Shown here one piece after another: positions 1 to 13,622 of a DNA stretch of 64,000 nt. This DNA comes from Uranotaenia lowii (taxonomy: Eukaryota > Arthropoda > Insecta > Diptera > Culicidae), in assembly GCF_029784155.1 (NCBI RefSeq), contig NC_073693.1:138745988-138809987 (forward strand), in the 5' to 3' direction. Under the pieces are notes generated by a model that saw nothing but the letters and a program-made list of their open reading frames with translations, had not been told where the DNA came from and did not search any database. The translations under genes and the position numbers were made by a program. Numbering within the stretch: the first letter of the stretch is position 1; each line of letters opens with the position of its first letter.

Positions 1-917
1 TCCCCCTTTTCATCCACCTCTTCGAATGAGTGAGGGATACCAAATATTCATAGAAGCATTTCTCGTACCCAAATATCGTTCCATGCTAAATTTGGTTCCA
101 TTTGCTGTTGTAGTTCTTGAGTTATGCAGTAAAAATTGTATGAAACTCCCCTCCCTCTTTCCTTCTTCCCCGCTGTAAGAAGGAAGGGGTCTCAAACAAT
201 CAGTAGAACATGCCACGTTCCCAAATACCCGCCCATGCCAAGTTTGGTTCCATTTGCTTAATTACTTTCTTAGTTACGTTGAAAACTATAAAAGAAGCCC
301 CTCCCCCGTTTATATCTCCCTACTGGAAAGAGGGAGGGGTCTCAAATAATCATAGAAATATTTTTCGTATCCAAATACCCTCCCATGCCAAATTTGGTTC
401 CATTTGCTTTATTAGTTTTTGAACTATATAAAAAAATATGAAAGAGGCTCCTCCCCCTTTCAACTGGAAAGAGGGAGGGGTCTCAAATAATCATTGAAAT
501 ATTTTTCGTATCCAAATACCTTCCCATGCCAAATTTGGATCCAATATCTTGATTAGTTCTCGAGTTATATGAAAAATTGTAAGGTAGCCCACCTCCCTTC
601 CTTCCTATCACCCCACTGAAAGGAGAGAGGGGTACCAATTATTCATAGAAATATTCCTCGTTCCCAAATACCACCCCATGCCAAATATGATACCATTTGC
701 TTGATGGGTTCTCGAGTTATGCAAAAAATTGTCTTTTGTTTGGGACCCCTCCCCCCCTTCATGAGAGAGGGAGGGGTCTCAAACCACAATAGGAACCTCC
801 CCCTGCCTTCAATACTTCCACCTGCCAAGTTTCACGCAAATCGGTTCTGTAGTTTCCGAGTCTATAGGGAACAGACAGACAGACAGACAGAAATTCATTT
901 TTATATACATAGACTAG
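1..917 (+). repeat. Diverged ~150-bp tandem repeat ending in a (GACA)n tail
   Basis: About six diverged copies of a ~150-bp unit. The marker CATGCCAAATTTGG recurs near 82, 234, 384, 525, 677 and about 825 (spacings 141-152). Each unit also has a pyrimidine-rich block, then a GAGGGAGGGGTCTCAAA-like block. The array ends with a (GACA)n stretch (870-888) and an AT-rich tail, directly followed by a TAGCTGACCCG start motif at 918. Short open frames here are by-products of the repeat. Similar sequence recurs inverted at 31540-31960 and in the same orientation at about 37960-38270. Confidence 0.85.
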
Positions 918-980
918 CTGACCCGTTGTGCTTTGCTACACCTTCCGAAAATAAGTGTAGTTTGTAAAAATTTATTCAAA

Positions 981-2221
981 TTTTTTTTTTTTTTTTACAA
1001 AGTCACAAATGCATTTATTTATTGTACATCAACAGATCACATATTGATCCTAATGATAAAATTAAAAATTAAAATTAAAGACACTACAAATACAATGGTC
1101 TACACAAAACTTAAAGCTTTAAGGATTTTTCTTCGGAATGCATCCCTCGAAACGTCAAAATCAAAATGTTCGGAGTAGCGGTTGAATGTCTTGATTACAC
1201 CTATAAGTGTTGTGTTAGCCCCATAATTATTCAAACGAAGAGGGACGTAGAGCTGGAAATCACGATTTCTCAAACCACGTGGTCGTATGTTGAGTTGAAG
1301 ACCTTCCAACAGTGCGGGACAATCAGTTCTGGATGTAAGCAAATCAGCCACGACAGAGGCTCGTGCGGCGGTCCTGCGGGCTTGCAGCGTGTCGATGTCG
1401 ATTAAACGACAGCGGCTCTCGAAGCTGGGAAGTCGGAACGGGTCTTGCCAGCTCAGGTGACGAAGGGCGAATCTCATAAAGCGCCGTTGGATAGCCTCAA
1501 TACGCTCAGAGCCGTTTTGGTAATAAGGGCACCAGATAGCAGAGGCGTATTCGAGGATCGAACGAACCAAACTGCAATAAAGACTCTTCAAGCAGTAAAT
1601 ATCTTTGAAGTCTTTCGCCATGCGAAACAATAGACCTAGGCTTCTAGAAGCTTTATCGACGATGTAATTGGTGTGAATTTTGAAATCCATCCGTCTGTCA
1701 AGAATGACACCAAGATCTTTCACGTGCTCAACTCGAGCAATAGCCTCGCCGCCGAGAAAATACGCTGCATTTGATGGAAGCCGCTTACGGGAAAAAGAAA
1801 TTGCTGCGCATTTACTACGATTCAAAGGCAGACAATTGACATCGCACCAGGAGGCGAAGAGGTTGAACTGGTCCTGCAGGAACTTGGCATTGTCAGGGCC
1901 GGAGATGGGATGAAATAACTTCAGGTCGTCTGCGTAAGCTAATTTTGGTCCATCGAGGAGTAACAGCACGTCGTTGAAATAAATCAAGAACAGTATTGGT
2001 CCTAAATGGCTCCCTTGAGGCACTCCAGAGGTGGCGAAAAACTGGTTGGAGAAGGATTCTCCCGTTCGGACAGTAAGTTTCCGACCTACCAGGTAGCTGC
2101 GAAACCATTCCAGTAGAGACCCACAAAAACCAATGCGATCGAGTTTGGCGATAGCAATTTCATGGTTCACTTTGTCGAAAGCGGCTGACAGGTCGGTGTA
2201 GATGACGTCTGTTTGGAATCC
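981..2221 (-). mobile_element. 5'-truncated non-LTR retrotransposon (Jockey/CR1-like LINE)
   Basis: On the minus strand a reverse transcriptase fragment (ending at 1100) is followed by a short 3' UTR with AATAAA-type signals near 1013-1019 and a 16-nt poly(A) (T-run 981-996 on +). Homology starts abruptly near 2221, as in ordinary 5' truncation during target-primed reverse transcription. No target duplication could be fixed with confidence. The clade is uncertain. Confidence 0.85.
1100..2221 (-). pseudogene. Reverse transcriptase C-terminal fragment of a LINE
   Basis: RNA-directed DNA polymerase of a non-LTR retrotransposon, keeping about the C-terminal 370 residues. In order from the truncated end: TDLSAAFDKVNHE (RT block 3, the DxSxAFDxVxH type), SGVPQGSHLGPILF (block 4), then YADDLKLF with the catalytic aspartate pair (block 5), then a long thumb/C-terminal region. 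The reading frame stays open from 2233 to the stop at 1100, so there is no internal stop, but the endonuclease and finger domains are missing. The frame can be read upstream of the first possible start (GTG at 2168-2170) into conserved RT sequence, which shows truncation rather than a short gene. It cannot retrotranspose as it stands. The long uninterrupted frame suggests fairly recent insertion. Confidence 0.88.
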
Positions 2222-3339
2222 TGAATTTAGATTTTAAAGAGCATTTGGGGTATTTTTTGGAGTTGAACAAATAAGCCATAGAAATTTAAAAAAAAAACGA
2301 TGAAAAGGATTTTTAATAACCATTTTCAAACAGCTGTTTTCACCATTCTCGCCAGCGAAGCAGTTTGAATATCTATCCTTCTCGCGCCAAAATTATGTTA
2401 AAAAAAATGTTTTGCCATATTCCAAACTCGTGGACATGAGACATTATAGCTTGCAGTTTTCCAAAACAGCACTTATCATGGTAATGAAAAATATTTTAAA
2501 TTAGTTATGTATAAAATACAGTAATTTTTTTTTTTAAATTTACTACGACAAAAAATAATAATATTCAAAAAATATCAATTGCAGAAAGTAAAATATTCAA
2601 AAATGATGGCAAAAACAAACTTTTAAGCTTACATTAGCGATACAGATGCGTCAGAGTAATGGCTTTAAAATGGATTTAATACGTATTCCTGTTTTTTGTT
2701 CTATCAAGTTTCACAGATATATCTGCATTATTCCTGCAGTATTAATTTATGTTTTACTCCACTTTTAACGAATGCCGTTCAAAGGGAATGACAAAGATCA
2801 TTTACAAAGACATTTAACAATTTTCAATATCCGCTTCAGTTTCAACATTCAGAATACTCGTTCTGGTCTTCCCAACATATTGAATCATTTTGAAGATGAA
2901 TTTCTTAAAAGTTCGACGTTTGCCCTTGCCCCACCGTTTAAGTTGAAAGGAGGGAATATTGTTTTTAACACTTTAAGGGTATACTAAAAATTTCTCATAA
3001 AAACTTTGCGTCCAGTTAATTATCAGTTCTAAAGTCTCGCTTTTCAAAAACGAAGCGAAACAAATGTCTCTTTTATGCAGCCATGTAACACAAAAACACA
3101 TTTTATGTTAAGTACGTACTTGAATTGGTATGTAATAAAAAAAGTACGATTGTTTGTTCAGAATTATTTAAAATAAAAAGCTCCCAGTTTCAGTTGTGTT
3201 TTTGGGCCGAAGTAATAATTTCTAGAAGAAAACATAATTTTCATTTTTTTTTTAACAGAAAATGTTGAACGTTTGAACGTGTTCTAATGTTCCTTGAATG
3301 AAAAGTCGAATGCTACCTCCATTAACACAAACTAAATAT

Positions 3340-3990
3340 GGAAGTATTTTTGCGAAACTTTCAATTGGTTATGATTCGATTGATAAAATACCAATCCGTG
3401 TCACATCTAGGCGTTATTTATTATCACGTGCAATTAAGCAAGAAAAAAACACATCTAGGTTGCATATCGCACGTGCATAAGAAACATAGGTAGTACTTGG
3501 TTGAGAACCAGGCGCCTGATTGTTAAATTTTTCCAGCGATCAATGAACAGTATGCTTTAGACTTGCGACGACACGACGTTTGCTTGACCATAGAGACGAA
3601 AAACAAACCCCTCAAATAAAAGAAAATCTCTGAAAATGGATGCCATGACTTTTCAATTTCAGATTTTGGCCAAAAAAATGTATATGTTTTATTCGATCGA
3701 CAAAATGTCAATCTGGGTCTCATCTAGGCGTCATTTATAACCATGTGTTGTACAAATGAGCTAGGAATCAAGTAGAAAAAAATCACATCAAGGCTTCATA
3801 TCGCCACCCCTTGCATTGAAAATATGCTTAGTTGAGAAATACGCGCCAAAATATTCCCACTGATCAGTATGCTATGCCATGGTCACTATCCTTTTGCGAC
3901 GTTGGCTCGACGCCTCGACCTTGGAAACGAAAAACAAACCGCCCAAATGAAGAAAAATTCTCGAGAAAATGGATGTCATGACTTTAATTT
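3340..3990 (+). repeat. Dimer of a ~330-bp repeat
   Basis: Two diverged ~330-bp halves, each with an ATCTAGGCGTCATTTATAA-like block, a CAACCAAG/TTGGTTGAGAA block, a GATCAGTATGCT-like block and an AACGAAAAACAAACC block. The same dimer is present inverted at 50070-50720, so it is an integral end part of the dispersed unit. A third relative lies at about 5520-5830. Confidence 0.7.
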
Positions 3991-4176
3991 GTTCCGAAAA
4001 ACTACAAATTTTGTATGGAAGTCCCCCCTCCCTTAAGTCGGATGGAGTTTTGACTATTACAGAAACCATCCCCGGCCTCAAAAACCCTCAGATGCCAATT
4101 TCGACGATGATCGGTGCAGTAGTTTTCGAGTCTATAGGGAACAGACAGACAGACAAACATTCATTTTTATATATAC

Positions 4177-5890
4177 ACTAGCTGATTTACCCGGCCTTGC
4201 TCGGGTTCACATAAAATCTAAATCAAAATGAATCGTTTGTCTTTTCGAAATTCCGGAAGCTTTATATTCATCATTGTAAAAAATTTGGCCAAAGTTTGGC
4301 CCTGTGAGTTTTTTAGTCTTTTTTAAGTGTTTAATGAGATTTTTCACTGTATTAATAGTTTTCATGTTATTCAAAACTTTATAGTTATGAGGTTTTAATC
4401 AATAGAAATTCAAAATAATTCCCTTGAAACCCTAGGAAAATATTTTTTACAGCCATCATTTTCCAGATTTGGCCTTATATTATTCTATTGAAATTATTAA
4501 AAAGCTTTTTTTCATTTTTCTCATCCCCTATCTAATGAAAATTTCTGTTGCAGATTATCCCACTTTTCAAGATGGATGACAATGAGTTTTATTTACTTTG
4601 AAATTTCTTAAAAGACCTCCAAACTTTGTTGAACCATATTGAAAACTCACTTTGCATGTTTTCAGTTGTATGTGTGTATTTTTTCGCTTTTTAATTTTAC
4701 ACTGTTTTATTAATAGCCTACCTTAAATGTTAAAAGTTCCACTAATAGTTTTTTTGTTATCGAACAAATCATCTCTGAACCGAAATCCATTTCAATGTTG
4801 TGAAAAAGGTTCTATTTGAGTTCTGTTTAATTTTTTCTATTCTTGGGGACAAACATCCCATTAATTAATTATTAATTATTATTCTGAAAAGTAATCAATG
4901 TTAAAATTCTAAGATATCATTTGTTTGAATTCGCAATACTAAACAGTTTTACAAAAAATTTTCTCAAATTTGGATTGTAGAATTGACCACATTGGTCATC
5001 AATGATAACTCAAAAGTTTGAAATTGGTCAATGAAATTGAATTGTTTAAAACTCAAAACCTCAGATTTAATTATCTAATAATTTATCTAATCAATTTTCT
5101 AATCCCCCATTTAAATTCCTCGATGGCTATCGATGCGTTGAAATTGCAGCCTTGAACTTATAACTTTGAATCTCATAAATTTTTCTTTCTCTATGAGGTA
5201 TTCTAAAAATATGGAAATGGTTAGCTCTTAACAACTGGGATTTATGAAAATCGGTTCATTAGTTTTTCAGCACTCAGTCCAAAGAGTAATCCAGCTGAAG
5301 AAGTCAATTCACTGTTCACTGTTCGGTTCACTGTATATTCTTGTAGACTCTCAAAGTCCCGTAGCGGCGGTAGGGAGTACTTCGAAAACCATTTCAATTC
5401 TAGTCAGGATATTCCTAACAGGCTAGTTATATTTTTCAATGCAAAATGTAGGCTCATTATTGCATCCAAAAATCTCGTACCAATACCACATGCTTTCAGC
5501 AGTAGCATGTACAAAAAACACCCGCCAAAATTTTACCGTTCAAATTTTTAATGCTGAGTAAGCTTTGATTTGCTTTCCGTGTACACGTGAACTCCTGGAC
5601 GGTCGTTTCTAATGCCCGGCCCATGGTGATGGTGAAAATAACCCCGCGAAAGGAAAAAAAAGCGGTTGCCAAAACGGGTGCCATGACTTTTGGTTCGTGG
5701 GAGAAAAAACGAAAGTTGTATGGGAGGGTCCCTTTTCTTAGATGGGAGGGGCTCAAAACTATTACTAAAACCTTACCATAGTCCAAGTACATAACTGTAC
5801 CAAATTTCAGGCTGATCGGTTAAGCGGTGTGGATTTGTATAAGGTGCATACAAACAAACATATATAGTCCAACTCATCTTTATATATTAG
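4177..5890 (+). repeat. Third head-to-tail dispersed repeat unit
   Basis: Starts CTAGCTGATTTACCCGGCC directly after the tail of the previous unit and ends at about 5870-5890 after a relative of the 330-bp repeat and a (CAAA)n-like tail. No gene is seen. The internal 4300-5430 is AT-rich and not recognised. Confidence 0.5.
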
Positions 5891-7530
5891 AAGATAGATA
5901 AAAATTTCAAATTGGTGGTCAACTATTTGGCAGTAATAAAATGCCGCATCTACTGAATCAAAATGATTGATATTGGTTTACATATTTTTAAAATTTCTAA
6001 TGCGACCGCTCAATTATTACCGAAACACATATCCCGTGAGCTACGTACGAAATAATGGCATACAAAAATTTGCTTTTCCATAATTCACGAATTTCGCGGT
6101 GTAAATGTGACAATTGAACGTACAGCCATCTACATTTTTACAGTTGTTGTGACAAATGCCACCAACATCAGTCAAATGATTTTCATTGCGGTTATTGAAA
6201 CACTGGCAATAAATCAGTATATCCTCGCCAAGGGAGTTCTTCCTTTAATGTTTTATTAACGCCGTCTGTGTTCACTTGAATGGCCATTCTCTCCGACACA
6301 TTCACACGAAAATAAGGACAGTAATGTTCGGAAGCTTGGATTTTTTTTTCGGGTAGGGTGGGTCTCATCCATTGGAAGTGATTTGAAAAGTGTAGGGCCG
6401 AAAAATTACTTCATAAGTTTTTTGAATAAAAAATGTTATATTTTTTATACACCTATTTTTTGAAAAATATAATTACTATAATATCAAGAATTTTTACAAT
6501 TTACACACCTTAACTCACGAGTCCACCAACCAGCCAGTTATTTACGAGCTGTAAGCTGCCGGTATAAAATTCACACGTTCAACCATTTCCATCTAAATTC
6601 TTCAACCGTAGCATTTCTTTCGAATTTCGACGGCATCTTTCGTTAGCCAGAAGGAAAAAACGTTTTTCTGTAAGTACGTGCTTTCGAAATACAACCCATG
6701 CAAGTGCGAAAGGCAGCCAGACGATTGATTTAATTAAATGCTTTCAATTATACAACCTCTCACAGAGCGTGATGAAGCTTTTCAAAGATCAAAATTGAAA
6801 TCATACCTCAATAGACAAATTGAATACAGTTTCGGCTTGTGAAAGCATAGAGATTCCTGTTTTCAAGTTGACTTCAAAATGGCCTTGTAAGCAGAATGGG
6901 CAGCAGCCCAACTTTCGAAGAGGGGAGAAATTTGAATGGGGCGACCCTTTTTATTCATCGGATCCATTCATCACCAGGCACAATTGATTTCACGTTCACG
7001 GCCACGTTCTTGAAAAGACCCATCATTCGGGGAGCTTAAATACATTTTAGGCTGACTTAAATCCCTGTCGTTGGGAAGAATTATGGTTATCGCTTGCTGG
7101 TGAAGTGAAATTTATTACCTTTTTTTAAGTTGAATTATGAACGTTTTCAATGACACAAAGAGAAGAGTGTCGAAGAGAAAAACATCCCTAGGAATGGTTG
7201 AAAAAGAGAAAAAACTATTCTCTTTGTAAAAATTTAAATATATATATATCTTTGCTCTATCCTGGTGGATTTTAAACACAAACCAGATAGATGTTTAATT
7301 GAACGTTCATCTTAACATATTACTGACAGAAAGCCTTTTTATAGGCTTTTGGTTGCCTGAGCTACTGTAACTCAAGGATTAGTTTTAATATAAGACATTT
7401 AACAAAACCATATTTTTATTTTACTTATTTCTCTTTACGTCAAATTGATTTCTATCATAATTTCAAAGTGTTTCTTAAACTGAAATAAACAGAAATTAAT
7501 AAAATAAATTTAGTTTGTTAGATATACAGT
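5891..7530. other. Unique AT-rich DNA without a recognisable gene
   Basis: No ORF of interest. The more complex stretch at about 6540-7080 holds a TATAAAA (6563-6569) and, about 100 bp on, a GTAAGT donor-like motif (6670-6675); this is only a weak hint of a promoter with a non-coding first exon. Confidence 0.3.
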
Positions 7531-7531
7531 A

Positions 7532-7600
7532 CGCGACCAAATAAAGGTTGCACTTTCTATCATAATTTTCAAATCTCTATATCTTTGGTCACATTTGAAA
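7532..7600 (+). mobile_element. Solo Tc1-like terminal repeat
   Basis: TACAGTACGCGACCAAATAA, followed by AAGGTTGCACTTT, resembles the TACAGT-starting ends of Tc1-like transposons at a TA site. I found no matching inverted end downstream, so it is at best a fragment. From 7600 to 8040 nothing else is recognised. Confidence 0.35.
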
Positions 7601-8040
7601 TATCAACTCAAAATATTTTGATTACTAAAAAACTGAAATTTCAAAGTCTTTTAAAGATAAAAATATTTTAAAATAATTTTTATTTCCATATAAATAACAT
7701 AATTTGCAACCAATTGGAGATTTTTGAATGATTGGATCCCAGAAAATGGAATATCTTGTATGATTCCGTCTCTATGACATTTGTTTAAAGTGAATATAAT
7801 CTCAATGAACTTTTTTTGGTATATGGTAACTTTAAAATAAAAGAGACATAAGATATAAGAGAAATTAGAATACAAAATAAAATTTGCTCAAACATGTGTT
7901 TCAAATAATTCATTATTTGCGCTTAGTAACCTCTGAAGGGAAAGAAACGAAAATATTGGAAAATTATTGGGCATAATTAGAATGGCTAGATTAAAATACG
8001 ATCCTCTAAAAAGGGTACAAATGAGTTGGGGTCGAATAAG

Positions 8041-9625
8041 CTATAGATATCCAAAATTTTGACAATTTTAAAAATGTTAATGTTTTCAATTATGCAATTT
8101 CAAAATTGGCGAAATGAATACAAGTGACAGAATTGAGAAAATAGCTTAAATTGTCAAAAATATCATCATTTGCAAAAATGACTGAGGGGACATAATCGAA
8201 AACATTGACAAAATTTAATAGTTAACAAATTGACGAAACGGGAAACTTCGGCCAAGTTGACAAAATTGACAAAAATGGCAGAACTTTGAATTTTGAAAAT
8301 TATGAAAAAAAAATGGAATAAAATGAAACAAAAAATATTGAAAATAACCAAGTTGAAAAATTTAACAACACTGAAAAAATTATACAAAACTTACAAAATT
8401 GAAAAAAAATATTAAAATTGACAACAAGGAAAAAATTGACAAAATTCACAAAAAATGCACAAAATTGACAAAACTGACAAAATTGACAAAATTGACAAAA
8501 ACGACAAAATTGACAAAATTGACAAAATTGACAAAATTGACAAAATTGACAAAATTGACAAAATTGACAAAATTGACAAAATTGACAAAATTGACAAAAT
8601 TGACAAAATTGACAAAAATGACAAAATTTAAAAATTGACAAAATTGACAAAATTGACAAAATTGACAAAATTGACAAAATTGACAAAATTGACAAAATTG
8701 ACAAAATTGACAAAATTGACAAAATTGACAAAATTGACAAAATTGACAAAATTGACAAAATTGACAAAATTGACAAAATTGACAAAATTGACAAAATTGA
8801 CAAAATTGACAAAATTGACAAAATTGACAAAATTGACAAAATTGACAAAATTGACAAAATTGACAAAATTGACAAAATTGACAAAATTGACAAAATTGAC
8901 AAAATTGACAAAATTGACAAAATTGACAAAATTGACAAAATTGACAAAATTGACAAAATTGACAAAATTGACAAAATTGACAAAATTGACAAAATTGACA
9001 AAATTGACAAAATTGACAAAATTGACAAAATCGACAAAATTGACAAAATTGACAAAATTGACAAAATTGAAAAAATTGAAAAAATTGACAAAATTGACAA
9101 AATTGACAAAATTGACAAAATTGACAAAATTGACAAAATTGACAAAATTGACAAAACTGACAAAATTAACAAAATTAACAAAATTAACAAAATTTACAAA
9201 ATTTACAAAATTTACAAAATTTACAAAATTTACAAAATTTACAAAATTTACAAAATTTACAAAATTTACAAAATTTACAAAATTTACAAAATTTACAAAA
9301 TTTACAAAATTTACAAAATTTACAAAATTTACAAAATTTACAAAATTTACAAAATTTACAAAATTTACAAAATTTACAAAAATTACAAAAATTACAAAAT
9401 TTACAAAATTTACAAAATTTACAAAATTTACAAAATTTACAAAATTTACAAAATTTACAAAATTTACAAAATTTACAAAATTTACAGAATTTACAAAATT
9501 TACAAAATTTACAAAATTTACAAAATTTACAAAATTTACAAAATTTACAAAATTTACAAAATTTACAAAATTTACAAAATTTACAAAACTTACAAAATTT
9601 ACAAAATTTACAAAATTTACAAAAT
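8041..9625 (+). repeat. 9-bp minisatellite array A
   Basis: 8041-8459 is a degenerate edge with scattered TTGACAAAA-like units. 8460-about 9160 is nearly pure (TTGACAAAA)n with rare variants. After a short TTAACAAAA transition the unit switches to (TTTACAAAA)n until 9625. The 9-bp period has no stop codons in several frames, so long frames such as Thr-Lys-Leu repeats are artefacts and not proteins. Confidence 0.97.
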
Positions 9626-11727
9626 GTATGTATATGTATGTATTGTATCCACCTTGGGTTTACGGCAGCGCCGCGGTTGTGGCAAAAAAAATAACCCACG
9701 CGTCCATCTTGGTTACCACGCAACACAATCATAACCACTCAATGAGACTTCTAAGGGAATGGAATCGTAAGCAGAGGCACTAACGGTATCCGGGGTGAAA
9801 AGGGGAAAAGTCTCGAGAAGCTATAACCATATTGTTGACTAACCACGATAGCATGCAAATTATAATCCCGCCGCCAAGGCTTCCGAAATAAGAGTGCGTC
9901 CTTATTTTACAAAAAGTAATCAAATACTTTATTTTTCTCAACCATGCCAAATTCCCTTGACATAAATTGAGGAACGTCTAGTACTCAATACGGTACTAGC
10001 ATACACGGTAACCCGCTCTTTTTGTAAAACAAAGATACCCTGGTGCCCCTGCCCTTATTGTTGAAATATAATATAATGTAAAAAAAAAATATAATAGTAT
10101 ATAATATGATATAATATAATATATAATATAATATATATATAATATAAAATAATACAATATAACAAAATATAGTGAAATACGATCTAATATAGTACAATAT
10201 AATACGATATAGTATGATATAATATAATATGATTTATTCGATTTTGAACTGCGACTTTCATGATGCTGGAAGTAAACATGATTATAAATCAAATTAAACA
10301 AAACAAAAATTATTGTTGTTAAAATTTATCAGCGATGTCGACCGGTAATCTGCAAGATATTGAAATTATTACCAAAATATTTAGTTCAACATGTGAAAAT
10401 TCTAAATCCTCACTCGGCCACTTGATTTGTGCTATTGATGCTTGAAGACTGAAGAAGGATTGAAACTCAAGAAATAATCAATCACGAGCGTTGGTGTAAA
10501 ATTCAGTAAATATTGTCTAAAAAGCAGGGTCTTTATATGGCGATTTGACATATCTAAAAGTTTTTTTTTAATGTTTGAAAATACTATCAAAAACGTTTTT
10601 TAATATTTAACAGTCTAAGAAATAAATGAACAAAAGGCTGTTATCAATTAATTTATGGAAGTTGTTGTTTTACACGCGAAAAAAAATACAAAAAGGTATA
10701 ATAGAGTTCAGTGCGTTTACTGTAGAAGGGATAAGATAAGTTGAAACTTTAAATTCAGTTTAGTGGCATGTTATGTTTTCTGAAAACTAAAACGTTATTG
10801 ATAAGCAGCTTTTTTAAAATATCGAAAATAAATTGTTTATAAATCATGACTTAAATGGACACAACACCTCCATATGAGTAAGCTGTTTAAAAAAAAAAAA
10901 TTACTATCGTTATGATCATAAATATTTAAAAATTGATTGGACGGTAGATTGATTACGATATTTTTGACTACTTGTATCGTCTCCATCGGCAAGCTGCAAC
11001 TCATAAAAAAATGATTTTGATTAAACATTCCTGAAAAAATCTTCAAAATTAAAGGGTATAAATAAAAAAAGAAAAAAACCTAATATTATCGCGAAAGTCA
11101 AAGTAAGAACATTAAGATGATTCAAGACAGCGCCAATGAGGATATGATTCTGGAATAATAATATTTTAGGATGCTTTTTAATATGATGTGTCATGTTATC
11201 AATTGAGGCCCCCAAGATCAGACAGGTACAAGTGCCAACATCAACAATTTTGAGTCAAGTATACCAAACAATTGTTTAAATCTCAATCAACACCTGGTGC
11301 ACAATTTATATTGTTAAGGTTATATAAATTTTTTATTTTATTAAAACTGCTCGAATAGAAAATAAAATCGAGCACCGTCATAACTTTGAAACGCTTTCTA
11401 TCGGAACTATCATTGTGGTGCTTGTACACCTCTGATCCTACAAGCCTCAGCTATAAAAATAATGAAAATGATTCGCTTTAAGGACTTCGAAAATAATTTG
11501 GAACTGAAATTTGAATCTTGCACTGGCAGGCCACCTTACACATTGAACAAGCACCATGCACGCATACACGCCGCCGGAAAGTCATCTGCTCCGCGGAACA
11601 TGAGAGAGTTTAACTTTTGAATCAATTGAAATATTAATTAATCAGATTCCGATCCCTTCCACATTCCAACGCTCAGAAAACCATTCGACAACACACACGC
11701 ACACGGCACATGTACACGACCACCTTT
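9626..11727. other. Spacer between minisatellite arrays
   Basis: Begins with a short TGTATGTA microsatellite, then a moderately GC-rich stretch (9645-9900) of unknown nature. An AT-only tract of TATAA/ATATAATA units lies at 10075-10240. The rest is AT-rich and without a credible gene; the short open frames are low-complexity. Confidence 0.5.
10075..10240. repeat. AT-only microsatellite tract
   Basis: Imperfect runs of ATAAT/ATATA units, almost purely A and T, about 165 bp. Confidence 0.9.
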
Positions 11728-13622
11728 GCAAAATTTACAAAATTTACAAAATTTACAAAATTTACAAAATTTACAAAATTTACAAAATTGACAAAATTGA
11801 CAAAATTGACAAAATTGACAAAATTGACAAAATTGACAAAATTGACAAAATTGACAAAATTGACAAAATTGACAAAATTTACAAAATTTACAAAATTTAC
11901 AAAATTTACAAAATTTACAAAATTTACAAAATTTACAAAAATTACAAAATTTACAAAATTTACAAAATTTACAAAATTTACAAAATTTACAAAATTTACA
12001 AAATTTACAAAATTTACAAAATTTACAAAATTTACAAAATTTACAAAATTTACAAAATTTACAAAACTTACAAAATTTACAAAATTTACAAAATTTACAA
12101 AATTTACAAAATTTACAAAATTTACAAAATTTACAAAATTTACAAAATTTACAAATTTTACAAAATTTACAAAATTTACAAAATTTACAAAATTTACAAA
12201 ATTTACAAAATTTACAAAATTTACAAAATTTACAAAATTTACAAAATTTACAAAATTTACAAAATTTACAAAATTTACAAAATTTACAAAATTTACAAAA
12301 TTTACAAAATTTACAAAATATACAAAATTTACAAAATTTACAAAATTTACAAAATTTACAAAATTTACAAAATTTACAAAATTTACAAAATTTACAAAAT
12401 TTACAAAATTTACAAAATTTACAAAATTTACAAAATTTACAAAATTTACAAAATTTACAAAATTTACAAAATTTACAAAATTTACAAAATTTACAAAATT
12501 TACAAAATTTACAAAATTTACAAAATTTACAAAATTTACAAAATTTACAAAATTTACAAAATTTACAAAATTTACAAAATTTACAAAATTTACAAAATTT
12601 ACAAAATTTACAAAATTTACAAAATTTACAAAATTTAACAAAATTTACAAAATTTACAAAATTTACAAAATTTAAAAAATTTACAAATTTACAAAAGTTA
12701 CAAAATTTACAAAATTTACAAAATTAACAAAATTTACAAAATTTACTAAATCTACAAAATTCACCAAGTTTTCTTGAATTAACATTATTTACAAATTTTA
12801 TAAAATTTACAAAATTTGCAAAATTTACAAATTTTATAAAATTTACAAAATTCACAAAAATTCCAATATTTACAAAATTTACAAAATTAACAAAGTTTAC
12901 AAAATTTACAAAAAACAAAAAATTTAAAAAATTTACAAAATTTACAAAATTTACAAAATTTACAAAATTTACAAAATTTACAAAATTTACAAAATTTACA
13001 AAATTTACAAAATTTACAAAATTTAAAAAATTTAAAAAATTGAAAAAATTTACAAAATTTACAAAATTTACAAAATTTACAAAATTTACAAAATTTACAA
13101 AATTTACAAAATTTACAAAATTTACAAAATTTACAAAATTTACAAAATTTACAAAATTTACAAAATTTTCAATATTTCCAAAATTTACGAAATTTACAAA
13201 ATTTACAAAATTTACAGAATTCACAAATTTACAAAATTTACAAAATCTATAAAATTGACAAAATTGACAAAATTTTCAAAATTTTCAAAATTGACAAAAT
13301 TTACACAATTTACAAAGTTTACAAAATTTATAAAATACACAAAATTTACAAAATTTACAAAATTTACAAAATTTACAAAATTTACAAAATTAACAAAATT
13401 GACAAAATTGACAAAATTTACAAAATTTACAAAATTTACAAAATTTACAAAATTTACAAAATTTACAAAATTTACAAAATTTACAAAATTTACAAAATTT
13501 ACAAAATTTACAAAATTTACAAAAGTTACAAAATTTACAAAATTTACAAAATTTACAAAATTTACAAAATTTACAAAATTTACAAAATTTTCAGAATTTA
13601 CAAAATTTACAAAATTTACAAA
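11728..13622 (+). repeat. 9-bp minisatellite array B
   Basis: Mostly (TTTACAAAA)n with an embedded homogeneous block of (TTGACAAAA)n at about 11788-11875. The part from about 12636 to 13330 is degenerate, with 8- and 10-bp phase slips and substitutions, between two more homogeneous parts. It ends at the junction with array C. Confidence 0.97.

Larger units (their letters stand above)
918..4176 (+). mobile_element. Non-coding dispersed repeat unit, copy 3, split by a LINE
   Basis: Begins with a TAGCTGACCCG-type motif and ends at a second (GACA)n/AT-rich tail (about 4140-4176). The part from about 2290 to 3300 is a diverged copy of 62341-64000 and, inverted, of 51055-53855. The part from about 3340 to 3990 is a dimer also found inverted at 50070-50720. 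No coding potential is seen. The LINE at 981-2221 interrupts it. The mechanism of this family is unknown to me: ends resembling GTCAGCTAG|T recall Helitron 3' ends, but no hairpin/CTRR end was established. Confidence 0.6.

Noticed and set aside
8460..9625. Telomeric repeat
   Set aside because: The 9-bp AT-rich unit does not match the TTAGG-type arthropod telomere repeat, and it is internal with unique DNA on both sides.
8300..9783. Very long reading frames of Thr-Lys-Leu/Phe or Ile-Leu-Ser repeats
   Set aside because: They come from a 9-bp satellite without stop codons, open in several frames on both strands; there is no start context or real protein.
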